A stretch of DNA of 64,000 nucleotides from Rhodothermales bacterium (GCA_039944855.1 JBDUXZ010000005.1:62001-126000), one strand, 5' to 3'. Numbered from the stretch's first letter, positions 8,245 through 15,810 are shown. Translations and numbers: made by a program. The notes: generated by a model from the letters alone, not told the origin.

Positions 8245-9480
8245 CTACTCGTTGCTTGCGGCGACCGGCGAGGCCGGCGCGAAGACGTGGACGTGGCGCG
8301 GCTCGGCGAGGACGATCAGCCGGTCGCCGTGCACGATCGGCGTCGACTTGACACGGCCGTCGAGTTCGTGCTGCCAGAGCACGTCGCCGGTAGCGCGGTC
8401 GAAGGCGTAGACGTGCTCGTCGAGCGATCCGGCGAAGACGACATCGCCGGCGAGGAGCGGGGCGGCGGCGAAGTTGCCGTCGGCGAGGAAGGTCCACACC
8501 GCGCGGCCCGTGGCGGGGTCAAACGCCCGCAGCCGCCCGTCGCTCGCGCCCACGACGACGAGCGCGTCGTCGACGGCCGGGGCGCTGAACCGCACCTCGT
8601 CGCTCTCGGCCTCGGCGCTCCAGCCCGGCTCGCCCGTCGCCGCGTCGAGCGTGACGAAGCGGCCCCGCGTCGTCGGGACGAATAGCCGGCCCCCGTGCAC
8701 GGCGGGCGACGCATAGACAGGGATGCCGAGCTCGCGCGTCCACCGAACGGCGCCGGTGGCGAGGTCGAGCGTCGTCACGCGACCCCGGTCGTCAGCGACA
8801 ATGACGGCGTCGTGCAGCGCGACGGGTGTGGCGAAAAAGCTCGCGAGCGAATCCGGCGTCGTCTGCCAGCGGGCGGTCCCGTCGGCCGGGTCGATGCCGC
8901 GGACGGTGCCGTCGCGCCCGGCGGCGACGAGCGTGTTGTTATCGAGCAGGAGGCCGGCGTCGTGCGGTCCGACGCGGAGCGACCACACCCGCCGTCCGTC
9001 CACGAAGTCGAGCGCGACGATCGTCCGCTTGCCCGCCGCGACGGGCGCGTAGAGCATCCGGTTCGTCACGACGGGCGCGCCCTCGATGGGCTCGCGGAGG
9101 TCCACGCTGCCGCGCTTCCGTCCGTCTTCGAGGCCGAGGACGCGAACCTCTCCCTTCCGCGTCACCACGATCACCACATCGTCGGCGACGACGGCGGCGG
9201 CCGGGCCGAACGCGCCGTCGGCATCGTAGTCCCAGACCTCGTCGAGCGGAAGCGCGAGCGTCTGCTCGGTCGCGTTCGCGCGGGCGTTCGAGCCGCCCTC
9301 CGTCGTCCAATCGCCGTCTTGCACGCGGAGGGGCGCGCTGAGTTGGAGCACGCTGCAGCCAGTTATAAGAGCGGAAGTGAGGAAGAAGGAAACGAGGAAA
9401 GAAAGGGGGCGACCCAACGCCGAGACGTGGCGAAACGCCGTCGCTCTTCCGCTCTTCCGCTCGTCCGCTCGTCCGCTCAT
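8245..9480 (-). CDS. BamB-like PQQ-type beta-propeller lipoprotein
   Basis: About 411 residues with repeated propeller blades of the PQQ/BamB kind, for example GAVRWTRELGIPVYASPAVH, GEPGWSAEAE, LRAFDPATGRAVWTF and YAFDRATGDVLWQHELDG. A lipobox LITGC places the lipidated cysteine at residue 42 if the ATG at 9480 is used. BamB scaffolds the outer-membrane assembly complex. Here the gene follows a protein with an Omp85-like barrel by 4 bases, supporting an outer-membrane assembly or secretion role by inference. The start is uncertain: the first 15 codons are made of 8-bp repeats, while a TTG at 9417 would give a normal-length signal peptide (GRPLSFLVSFFLTSALITGC). Confidence 0.75.
   Translation of the reverse strand: MSGRADERKSGRATAFRHVSALGRPLSFLVSFFLTSALITGCSVLQLSAPLRVQDGDWTTEGGSNARANATEQTLALPLDEVWDYDADGAFGPAAAVVADDVVIVVTRKGEVRVLGLEDGRKRGSVDLREPIEGAPVVTNRMLYAPVAAGKRTIVALDFVDGRRVWSLRVGPHDAGLLLDNNTLVAAGRDGTVRGIDPADGTARWQTTPDSLASFFATPVALHDAVIVADDRGRVTTLDLATGAVRWTRELGIPVYASPAVHGGRLFVPTTRGRFVTLDAATGEPGWSAEAESDEVRFSAPAVDDALVVVGASDGRLRAFDPATGRAVWTFLADGNFAAAPLLAGDVVFAGSLDEHVYAFDRATGDVLWQHELDGRVKSTPIVHGDRLIVLAEPRHVHVFAPASPVAASNE
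9444..9475. repeat. Four tandem 8-bp repeats at the start of the BamB-like gene
   Basis: Two copies of CTCTTCCG followed by two of CTCGTCCG, directly after the ATG at 9480 on the reverse strand. The unit length is not a multiple of three, so copy-number change would shift the frame of an ATG-started product. Only four copies are present. Confidence 0.85.
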
Positions 9481-9484
9481 CGCA

Positions 9485-12466
9485 TTAAAAGTTGTAGCCG
9501 AAGAAGAAGGACGAGAACCGGTCGCGCTCGGACCACTGGAGGCCGTCGAGGAAGCGGTAGCCGGTGTCGTAGCGGAGGATGAAGCCGCCAAAGAGGTTCA
9601 TCCGCAGGCCGACACCGACCGCGCCGAGGTCGCTCCCCGCGTAGAGTTGCGGCTGGCGCTGGTCGTAGTCATCGTTCCAGACGTGGGCGGCGTCGGCGAA
9701 GAGGGCGCCGCGGAGGTTCACGATGCCGAACGGCGCGAGGAGCGGGATGTACGCGCTCGGGCGTTCGAGAATCGGGAAGCGGAGCTCCTGCGAGGTGAAC
9801 CACATGTTGCGCCCGCGGACGCGGAAGAGCGGGAAGCCGCGGAGGTCCCAGCTCCCGCCGAGTAGCGACAGCCGCGCCTCCCGCCCGACGTTCGTCCGCA
9901 CGAGCCCCCATGAGGCGAAGGTCACGCCGGGCACGATGCGGAGGTAGTGGCGAGCGTCGGCGGTGAGGGTGTAGTAGCTCACGTTCGAGAAGCGGACGTC
10001 GGTGGTATAGGCCGCCGTCACGTTCGCCTTCCACCCGTCGATGGGGCCGTTGTAGTCGTAGAGCGCGTTGTCGTGCGTGACGCCGATCGCGTTCGAGAGG
10101 AGGAACGCCTCGCGGTCGATGTCGCTGATGAAGATCTCTTTCCGGTCGTAGTTGAACGAGGACTGGACGTCGACGCGCTGGAACTTCGAGATCGGGTAGC
10201 TCACGAGCCCGACCACGCCGACGAGCTGCTCGAAGAACACGGGGTAGACATCGGCGGCGTCGGGGTCGGTGAGGTCGTAGCGCTGGCCGCTGTAGCGGTA
10301 GACGCCGTAGCCGTAGTTGGCGCGGCGGCCGAGGTGGATCCGGGTGACGGAGGCGTTGAGCCCGTCGACGAACGAGCGGCCGGGGACGCGCGTGCTGTAG
10401 GCCGAGACGTAGATCTGGTCGTTGCCGAGGAGGTCAGAGAAGGCGAGCACGGCGCCGCCGCTCGTGCCCCACACCGGGTTCGTGGAGAGCGCGCCCTGCG
10501 CGGCGTCGAGCGTGTACGACTTGCGGTAGGGCTGGCGGCGTTCCTCGTCTTGCACCCGGAGGCGGCCGTACGCCCACGGCTCGGCGTCGGCGCGGTCCGC
10601 GAGCCCGACGACAGCGCGGCGGCGCGGCGCGAGGATGAGCGAGTCGGCGGGGGCGCGGCGGATCGTGAAGCGCGAGTCCTCGATCGTGGCAAAGAGGAGG
10701 TCGTCGTCGTCGGTCCACACGGGGTCGAAGGCGGCCCCCGTGAACGCGGTGAGCTGCGTCTCCTCCCGCGCCGTCTCGGGCAACGCGACCGGGTCGCCGG
10801 CATCCACGAGCGCGATCTCGGCCGGCTCGCCGGGCGGGCGGCGCATGTCGGCCACCCAGAGGTCCTGCCCGCTGAACTTCCCGTCCTCGCCGCGCCGCGA
10901 CGAGATGTAGACGAGCCGCTCGCCGTCGGGGCTCCACGCGGGCGAGAGGTCGACCTGCTCGCCGTACGTGACGTAGTCCACCGCGCCCGTAGCGAGCGTG
11001 AGCGAGAAGATGTTGTACGCCCCGTCCTCGCCGAAGTCGGTGCGGTCGGAGGAGAACGCGAGCCGCTCGCCGTCGGGGCTCCACGCGGGGTCGCGGTCGT
11101 CGTAGGCGTCGTTGGTCAGCTTGCGGAGGGCGTCGGTCGTAGTGTCGTAGGTGTAGAGGTCGGCGAAGCCGCTCATGTCGATCGACGTGAAGGCAAGGCG
11201 GGTGCCCGTGGGGTCCCACGACGGCGAGTAGACTGCGATGAGGTCGTCGAAGCGGTAGGTCGTCTCGAATGCGTCGCGGGCGAGGTCGTAGACGTGGATC
11301 ACGTCGGCCTCGCCGCTCTGCGTGACGAAGGCGAGCTTGCCGTCGGGGCTGACGTCCATCCGGCTCTCGAAGAAGTGGAATGCCTCGAACCGCCCGCTCC
11401 GCTCGCCCTCGACGAGCACGCGCGGCTCGTCGAGCGGCTCGCCCTCGGCGTCCACCTCGACGGCGAAGAGGTTCATGTACCCGTCGCGGTTGCCGACGAA
11501 GACGATCTCGCGGCGGCCGTCGGCGTGCTGGTAGAACGCGGGCTTGCCGCTGAAGCCGCGCGCGGTGACGGCCTCGGAGACGAGCGTCGGCGGCGTGGCC
11601 TCGTCGAGCTTGGGGAAGTACTGCTCCTGCACCCACGCCGTCCACTGATCCGAGAGGTCGCGGTAGTCCACGCGGAGCACCGTCTCCATCACCTTGCGGA
11701 AATCGGGGTCGCGCCAGAACTCTTCGAGGAGGCGGAGGAGCTTCTCCTCGCCGTAGGTCTCAGCGATGAAGCGGCAGGCGGCCTCGCCCTCCTTGTACAT
11801 GAGGTACGTGCCGTAGATGCGGTCGAGGTTTTCGAGCGGGACGAAGTAGTTGCTCGCGACGGCGTCGCGGAGGACCATCTCGTGCTGGAAGTCCGGCTCG
11901 CCGCTCCAGTATTCGGCCAGCCCCTCGGTGAACCACAGCGGCGGGACGCCGTCGAGCGGGCGGCGGTGGTCGCGCATCACCCGCGTGAGCTTGGAGTAGG
12001 TGAACACGTGGACGAGCTCGTGCCGGATCACGCGGCGGAAGCGGTGGATGTTGCCGTTCGCCGGGATCACGACGCGCCCTTTGAGGAACTCGAAGAACCC
12101 GCCGACGCCGTCGGGGATGAAGCCCGGCGTGATGTTCGTCTGCTTGAAGTGGAGGTTCGACGAGTAGAAGATGAGGGGGACGCGGTGGTTGAGGGAGAAG
12201 TCGAACTTGTTCTCCAGCTCGCCATAGGCCTCCTCGGCGAAGTGCGCGCCGTGCTCGGCGAGCGCCTGCATCTCGGGGTAGTAGTAGATGTCGAAGTGGT
12301 CCGTGCGGAGGACGTGCCAGTCGAACCCCTCGTACTGGATCTTATTGCGGCCGTAGTAGAAGTGGTACTGCGCGAGGGCGGGCGCCGTGGCGAGCCACGC
12401 GGCCGGGAGCAGCAGCGCGAGGGCGAGCGCGAGGCGGGAGAGCGCGTGTCGGAGGCGTCGGGGCAT
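9485..12466 (-). CDS. Metallopeptidase-like, TolB-propeller and outer-membrane barrel fusion protein
   Basis: A 993-residue exported protein in three parts. After a signal peptide (about residues 1-32) comes a peptidase-MA-like domain with the zinc motif HELVH (His149, Glu150, His153) and a downstream WFTEGLAEYW supplying a third ligand. Residues about 310-560 carry WD40-like/PD40 propeller units of the TolB kind (AWSPDGERLAFSSD, AWSPDGERLVYISS). The last 300 residues are aromatic-rich beta strands ending FFFGYNF, as in Omp85-type barrels. The whole architecture is known from Bacteroidota and related phyla as an uncharacterised 'PD40 domain' protein. It heads an operon with the BamB-like and PEGA genes. 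Zinc-dependent proteolysis and barrel insertion are inferred. Confidence 0.8.
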   Translation of the reverse strand: MPRRLRHALSRLALALALLLPAAWLATAPALAQYHFYYGRNKIQYEGFDWHVLRTDHFDIYYYPEMQALAEHGAHFAEEAYGELENKFDFSLNHRVPLIFYSSNLHFKQTNITPGFIPDGVGGFFEFLKGRVVIPANGNIHRFRRVIRHELVHVFTYSKLTRVMRDHRRPLDGVPPLWFTEGLAEYWSGEPDFQHEMVLRDAVASNYFVPLENLDRIYGTYLMYKEGEAACRFIAETYGEEKLLRLLEEFWRDPDFRKVMETVLRVDYRDLSDQWTAWVQEQYFPKLDEATPPTLVSEAVTARGFSGKPAFYQHADGRREIVFVGNRDGYMNLFAVEVDAEGEPLDEPRVLVEGERSGRFEAFHFFESRMDVSPDGKLAFVTQSGEADVIHVYDLARDAFETTYRFDDLIAVYSPSWDPTGTRLAFTSIDMSGFADLYTYDTTTDALRKLTNDAYDDRDPAWSPDGERLAFSSDRTDFGEDGAYNIFSLTLATGAVDYVTYGEQVDLSPAWSPDGERLVYISSRRGEDGKFSGQDLWVADMRRPPGEPAEIALVDAGDPVALPETAREETQLTAFTGAAFDPVWTDDDDLLFATIEDSRFTIRRAPADSLILAPRRRAVVGLADRADAEPWAYGRLRVQDEERRQPYRKSYTLDAAQGALSTNPVWGTSGGAVLAFSDLLGNDQIYVSAYSTRVPGRSFVDGLNASVTRIHLGRRANYGYGVYRYSGQRYDLTDPDAADVYPVFFEQLVGVVGLVSYPISKFQRVDVQSSFNYDRKEIFISDIDREAFLLSNAIGVTHDNALYDYNGPIDGWKANVTAAYTTDVRFSNVSYYTLTADARHYLRIVPGVTFASWGLVRTNVGREARLSLLGGSWDLRGFPLFRVRGRNMWFTSQELRFPILERPSAYIPLLAPFGIVNLRGALFADAAHVWNDDYDQRQPQLYAGSDLGAVGVGLRMNLFGGFILRYDTGYRFLDGLQWSERDRFSSFFFGYNF

Positions 12467-12595
12467 CGGATCGGGGGCGAGGGCACGCAGACGATAGGGC
12501 AGCCGACGGCTCGCGTCAAGGCCATTCGTTTCCGCCCTCTAGATGCCACGCCGCGCCGGGGCTACCGTTCCGGCGCGGGCCCCCTGTCGGCGCGT

Positions 12596-13627
12596 TCAGA
12601 GCCGCAGCGCGTCGAGCGGGCTCACGACGCCGAGCCCGCCCCGGTTGAGGACGTGGGTGTAGACCATCGTCGTGTTGACGCTGGCGTGGCCGAGCAGCTC
12701 CTGCACCGTGCGGATGTCGGCCCCTCGCGCGAGGAGGTGCGTGGCGAAGGAGTGCCGGAAGACGTGCGGCGAGACGGGCTTCGCGATCTCCGCTCGGCGT
12801 GCGGCCCGCCGTACGGCCCGTTGCACCGCGCTCGGCCCGAGGTGGTGGCGCAGCTCCCGCCCGCTTCTCGGGTCCACGGAGGGCTGCGCGGCCGGGAACA
12901 CGTAGCGCCAGCCCCATTCGGTCGCTGCGTTCGGATACTTCCGCTCCAGCGCACCGGGGAGCGAGACCGTCGCGGTGCCCTCGTCGAGTTCGGCCTCGTA
13001 GCGGAGTCGCTCACGGCCGAGGTGCCGCTCCACCGGCTCGTGCACTGCCTCGGGGAAGACCGTGATGCGGTCCTTCCCCCCCTTCCCGTCGCGGACGACG
13101 AGGTGGGCATAGCCGGAGTCGAGGTCTTTGACCCGGAGGCGGAGCGCCTCGGTGAGCCGAAGGCCGGAGCCGTAGAGGAGCATGGCGATGAGCCGGTGCG
13201 TCCCGCGCAGGTGAGTCAGCACGCGCTCCACCTCCTCCCGGGTGAGCACGACGGGGAGCCGGCGCGGACGTTTGGCCCGGACGAGCGCCCGGGGGCCGTC
13301 GGCGGCCTCGTCGCCGAGGGGGCCGAGCGGGGCACCGAGCACCGCGTCGTAGAGGAAGAGGAGCGCCGCAAGGGCCTGGTTCTGCGTCGAGGCGGCAACG
13401 TGACGGTCTACGGCGAGGTGTGTGAGAAAGGCGGTGACCTCGGGCTCGCGCATCGTCGCTGGATGGCGCGGGCGGCCGCGGCCGTCGCGGTGGTAGCGGC
13501 AGAAGCGGCGGACCCAGCCGGTATACGCCTGCTCCGTCCGGTAGCTGTAGTGTCGGAGCCGACAGGCGAGGCGGACGAGGTCGAGGAGCCGGGGCGCGGC
13601 GGCGTCGGGGAGCGGGGCGGAGTCCAT
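12596..13627 (-). CDS. intI: Integron integrase (IntI-type tyrosine recombinase)
   Basis: A 343-residue tyrosine recombinase with the full catalytic set: Arg157 ([13 protein letters not shown]), Lys in GKGGKDR (182-186), His288 and Arg291 ([12 protein letters not shown]), His314 (LLGHASV) and Tyr323 (MVYTHV). The N-terminal SAM-like domain ([17 protein letters not shown]) is close to IntI proteins. Between the lysine and His288 it carries the insertion found only in integron integrases ([19 protein letters not shown], about residues 228-246), which binds the extrahelical bases of folded attC sites. That separates it from XerC/XerD and phage integrases. The gene points away from the cassettes at 13876-14935, the standard integron layout. 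No damage is seen, so it is probably active. Confidence 0.93.
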   Translation of the reverse strand: MDSAPLPDAAAPRLLDLVRLACRLRHYSYRTEQAYTGWVRRFCRYHRDGRGRPRHPATMREPEVTAFLTHLAVDRHVAASTQNQALAALLFLYDAVLGAPLGPLGDEAADGPRALVRAKRPRRLPVVLTREEVERVLTHLRGTHRLIAMLLYGSGLRLTEALRLRVKDLDSGYAHLVVRDGKGGKDRITVFPEAVHEPVERHLGRERLRYEAELDEGTATVSLPGALERKYPNAATEWGWRYVFPAAQPSVDPRSGRELRHHLGPSAVQRAVRRAARRAEIAKPVSPHVFRHSFATHLLARGADIRTVQELLGHASVNTTMVYTHVLNRGGLGVVSPLDALRL

Positions 13628-13810
13628 AGCGTGCCGGAGCGTTATGGTTTTATGCGGCCCGGAGGCGTGATCCTCGCGGCAGACCCTTCAGCTCGGGACA
13701 CGAACGGCGGGCGCGGGGAGGCCCGTAGGGTGCTGGAAGCCAGATACTCCATAGACGCCGGGCCGCTCCCGTTTGTAACCCCGTTCGTATTATGCGGCCC
13801 GTGGGCGCTT
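13628..13810. other. attI-like region with duplicated core site
   Basis: The 180 bases next to the intI start hold two related core-like segments. At 13640-13667 the sequence is CGTTATGGTTTTATGCGGCC then CGGAGGCG. At 13782-13808 it is CGTTCGTATTATGCGGCCCG then TGGGCG. Both contain TTATGCGGCCCG, which also resembles the cassette boundary at 14292 (TTATGCGGC). Between them an imperfect inverted repeat pairs 13700-13707 (ACGAACGG) with 13781-13788 (CCGTTCGT). Either this is one attI with direct integrase-binding repeats, or a 140-base ORF-less cassette is inserted at attI. Neither core has the G of the GTTRRRY consensus directly before TTATGC. Confidence 0.5.
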
Positions 13811-13875
13811 TACATCACGCCCCGGGACCCTCTAATACTAGTTCTGCGGCCTTCGACCGAATCGGCCACGCGCTC

Positions 13876-14145
13876 ATGTCTCGCTTATTCGTAATCGATG
13901 ACGAGTTCCATGCCGAGCACCAGGGCGAGTACGCTTCGCTAGCGGAAGCTCGGTCCGAACTCGAACGCCGGGCTGCCGTGCCGTGGGACCAAGAACCGAA
14001 CCAGTGCCCGTGTACGAGTTGGCGGACGTGCGGTCGTCGTTATGTGATCGTTGAGTACGACGACTCCTCGCGTCCGTGGCGTCAGGTTCGACGGACTCCG
14101 TACCTCGAAGTGAGTGCCAAAGGCGTGAGCTGGCTCAATGAGTAA
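13876..14145 (+). CDS. Integron cassette protein of unknown function
   Basis: An 89-residue soluble protein starting MSRLFVIDDEFHAEHQGEYA. It has an acidic N-terminal half, a helix rich in Glu/Arg (SLAEARSELERRA), a Cys-x-Cys-x5-Cys motif (QCPCTSWRTCGRR, Cys44/46/52) and a C-terminal strand pattern YVIVEYDD...LEVSAKGVSWL. No signal peptide or membrane span is present. Short proteins with a similar 'CT-W-TC-R-Y-IIEYD' pattern are, from memory, annotated as hypothetical in other bacteria. It is the first ORF after attI and is followed by an attC-like foldback, so it is a gene cassette expressed in the normal direction. Its codons contain more A/T third positions than the neighbours, consistent with transfer. 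Confidence 0.75.
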   Translation: MSRLFVIDDEFHAEHQGEYASLAEARSELERRAAVPWDQEPNQCPCTSWRTCGRRYVIVEYDDSSRPWRQVRRTPYLEVSAKGVSWLNE

Positions 14146-14219
14146 ACCCGCGCCAGCACTATGCTCGTGGGCGGCAGAACCCGGCGTCGCAGGCCGACGC
14201 ACCGCGTCACGGTTTTGCC

Positions 14220-14297
14220 CGCTAACGGCGCCGAGCCTACCTTGCTTCCGTTCACGGTCGCGCCGCGGTGCGCGGCTGAACGCCCACACTGTTATGC
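14220..14297 (+). other. attC-like recombination site of the first cassette
   Basis: The site ends with GTTATGC (14291-14297), a core close to GTTRRRY. A strong foldback sits inside it: 14249-14254 (CGTTCA) pairs with 14277-14282 (TGAACG), and 14257-14263 (GTCGCGC) with 14270-14276 (GCGCGGC). The loop is 6 bases and two unpaired bases (14255-14256) bulge on one arm, like the extrahelical bases read by IntI. The left end is less sure: CGCTAAC at 14220-14226 fits RYYYAAC best, while GCCTACC at 14235-14241 gives better symmetry. Confidence 0.65.
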
Positions 14298-14353
14298 GGC
14301 GAAGGAGGCATTCAGCCGGTTCCTGGCTAGATGCTCCTACTCAACCTGCCGAG

Positions 14354-14935
14354 ATGAAGGACCCACGCTTCCAGCCGGACGGCCGATCCAACCGCGACCG
14401 CATGCTCGCCGGGGACCAGTACATCGCCGACGACCCCGACCTCAAGCGGGAGAGCGATCGGGCCTCCGTGCTGACGGCGCAGTACAACGCTACCGCCGGC
14501 GACGACCACGAGGGGCGCGGCCGACTCCTCCGCGAATTGCTCGGCTCCGTCGGTACCGACACGGTCATCCGCCCGCCCTTCCGCTGCGACTACGGCTACC
14601 GGACGCACATCGGGGCCCGCACGTTCGCTAACTGGGGGCTCGTCGCCCTCGACGTGGGCCGGATTACGATCGGCGACGATGTCCAGATCGGCCCGAACGT
14701 TCAACTCCTTACTGCGACGCACCCGCTGGAGGCGGGGCCGAGGCGGGCGAAGTGGGAGGGCTCGGAGCCGGTCGCCATCGGGGACAACGTGTGGCTTGGC
14801 GGCGGCGTTATCGTATGCCCCGGGGTCACCATCGGCGAGAACACGGTGGTAGGCGCGGGCGCGGTCGTCGTCCGTGACCTGCCGGCGAACGTCGTCGCAG
14901 TAGGTAGCCCGGCCCGGGTCATTCGGCACCTCTGA
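14354..14935 (+). CDS. Hexapeptide-repeat sugar O-acetyltransferase (cassette-borne)
   Basis: A 193-residue left-handed beta-helix acetyltransferase of the maltose/galactoside O-acetyltransferase group (Maa/LacA/NodL). The N-terminal mac domain (DRMLAGDQYIADDPDLKRE) is followed by CDYGYRTHIGARTFANWGLV and hexapeptide repeats (ITIGDDVQIGPNVQLL, GDNVWLGGGVIVCPGVTIG, ENTVVGAGAVVVRDLPANVV). The proposed catalytic His123 lies in TATHPLE. It would transfer acetyl from acetyl-CoA to a sugar or similar acceptor in the cytoplasm; the acceptor is unknown. It lies 62 bases after a cassette boundary and is followed by a second attC-like foldback, so it is the second cassette of the integron. Confidence 0.88.
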   Translation: MKDPRFQPDGRSNRDRMLAGDQYIADDPDLKRESDRASVLTAQYNATAGDDHEGRGRLLRELLGSVGTDTVIRPPFRCDYGYRTHIGARTFANWGLVALDVGRITIGDDVQIGPNVQLLTATHPLEAGPRRAKWEGSEPVAIGDNVWLGGGVIVCPGVTIGENTVVGAGAVVVRDLPANVVAVGSPARVIRHL

Positions 14936-14946
14936 CCGCGTTACCT

Positions 14947-15022
14947 GCCGCGTCAAGCCTATGAGGGGCGTCAGCGTCCTTGCTCGTCCGGATGTCGGCG
15001 CTGCTGCTTCGCGGTTGAGCGG
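14947..15022 (+). other. attC-like recombination site of the second cassette
   Basis: GTTGAGC at 15014-15020 fits GTTRRRY exactly and is followed by GGCCC, like the other boundaries. The outer arms CCGCGTCAA (14948-14956) and TTGAGCGG (15015-15022) are nearly complementary. The central foldback pairs 14968-14979 (GCGTCAGCGTCC) with 14990-15001 (GGATGTCGGCGC), 11 of 12 positions including wobbles, around a 10-base loop. The left core reads CGTCAAG instead of RYYYAAC, so the site may be degenerate. Confidence 0.55.
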
Positions 15023-15061
15023 CCCCTGCTCTGGTGAGAAGCTCACCAAGTCCGACCTCCC

Positions 15062-15124
15062 TGTCATCCCGAGTTTGCCGAGGGAACTCTGCTGAGCAGG
15101 CGTTTCGCCTCAAGAGATCCTTTG
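15062..15124. repeat. Degenerate copy of the TGTCATCC(T/C)GAG intergenic repeat
   Basis: Begins TGTCATCCCGAG and ends near GAGATCCTTTG, resembling the start and the GGAGATCCTTCG part of the repeat at 44479-44559. The inverted right arm is missing. It separates the last integron cassette from marC. Confidence 0.4.
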
Positions 15125-15133
15125 CCCTCCGCT

Positions 15134-15742
15134 TCACCCTCCCAATTCGAACGCCGTCTTGATCCCGGTGACGAGCATTTGCACAGCGATCATCACGAGG
15201 AGCATCCCCATCAGCCGCTCTAGCGCCGAGAGCCCCCGGTCTTTGAGCAGCCCGTAGAGGAACGGTGCGGCGAGGATGACCGCCGCCGACGCCCCCCACG
15301 CCAGCAGCAGCGCGAGCAGCCACTTCCCCATCGCGCTGGGGTCGCTGCGGACCATGAGGATGAGCGTCGCCAGTGCCGACGGCCCGGCGATGAGCGGGAT
15401 CGCGAGCGGGACGATGAACGGCTCGCCGCCGCCCTGATCCCCCATCACGCCTTCCTTCGTCGGGAAGATCATCCGCATGCCGATGATCATGAGCACGATG
15501 CCGCCCGCGATCGTGACGGACTCCTGCTCCAGTTCGAGGAGGTTCAACAAACCCTGCCCGAAGAAGAGGAACGCGAGCAGGATCGCGAGCGCGATGAGCA
15601 ACTCGCGGACGATGATGTAGCGCCGCCGCCGCCGCTCGATGTCCTTCAGCAGCGTGAGGAAGAGCGGCGTGTTGCCGAGCGGGTCCATCACGAAGAGGAG
15701 GACGATGGCTGCCGAGAGCACCGATACGCCTTGCTCGAACAT
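15134..15742 (-). CDS. MarC/YchE-family membrane protein
   Basis: A 202-residue protein with six predicted membrane spans and the MarC signature: VLLFVMDPLGNTPLFLTLLK near the start, then AGGIVLMIIGMRMIF, PFIVPLAIPLIAGPSALATL and LERLMGMLLVMIAVQMLVTG. The conserved DP-x-GN and P-L-x-x-GP motifs are intact. The family was named for proximity to the mar locus and is described as a putative transporter; no substrate is established. The start at 15742 is chosen because it places the first span at the N-terminus and the frame upstream is not protein-like. A TACTTTG promoter element lies at 15804-15810. Confidence 0.9.
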   Translation of the reverse strand: MFEQGVSVLSAAIVLLFVMDPLGNTPLFLTLLKDIERRRRRYIIVRELLIALAILLAFLFFGQGLLNLLELEQESVTIAGGIVLMIIGMRMIFPTKEGVMGDQGGGEPFIVPLAIPLIAGPSALATLILMVRSDPSAMGKWLLALLLAWGASAAVILAAPFLYGLLKDRGLSALERLMGMLLVMIAVQMLVTGIKTAFELGG

Positions 15743-15803
15743 GCGGGCGGGCGAAACGTGGAGGGACCGAGCGGCGGGCGGGGCCGCCGTCGAAGGGCGA
15801 AGG

Positions 15804-15810
15804 CAAAGTA
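15804..15810 (-). promoter_or_regulatory. Predicted -7 element of the marC-like gene
   Basis: TACTTTG on the reverse strand, 62 bases before the ATG at 15742; exact match to TAC-TTTG boxes seen at other genes in the window. Confidence 0.4.

Noticed and set aside
8243-8497. N-terminal extension of the PEGA protein to 8497
   Set aside because: The extension is Arg-rich antisense-like sequence overlapping the BamB-like gene; a signal peptide begins at 8242.
9444-9475. CRISPR array
   Set aside because: The repeats are 8 bases with no spacers; no array or cas gene was seen anywhere in the window.
12596-13627. XerC/XerD or phage integrase as identity of the recombinase
   Set aside because: The integron-specific insertion before the HxxR box and the cassette-like neighbours fit IntI better.
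9947-13894. A 1315-codon plus-strand open frame spanning most of the propeller-barrel gene and intI
   Set aside because: It is antisense to two well-recognised genes. Its translation is Arg/Val/Glu-rich low-complexity sequence with no domain, as expected from high-GC antisense frames.
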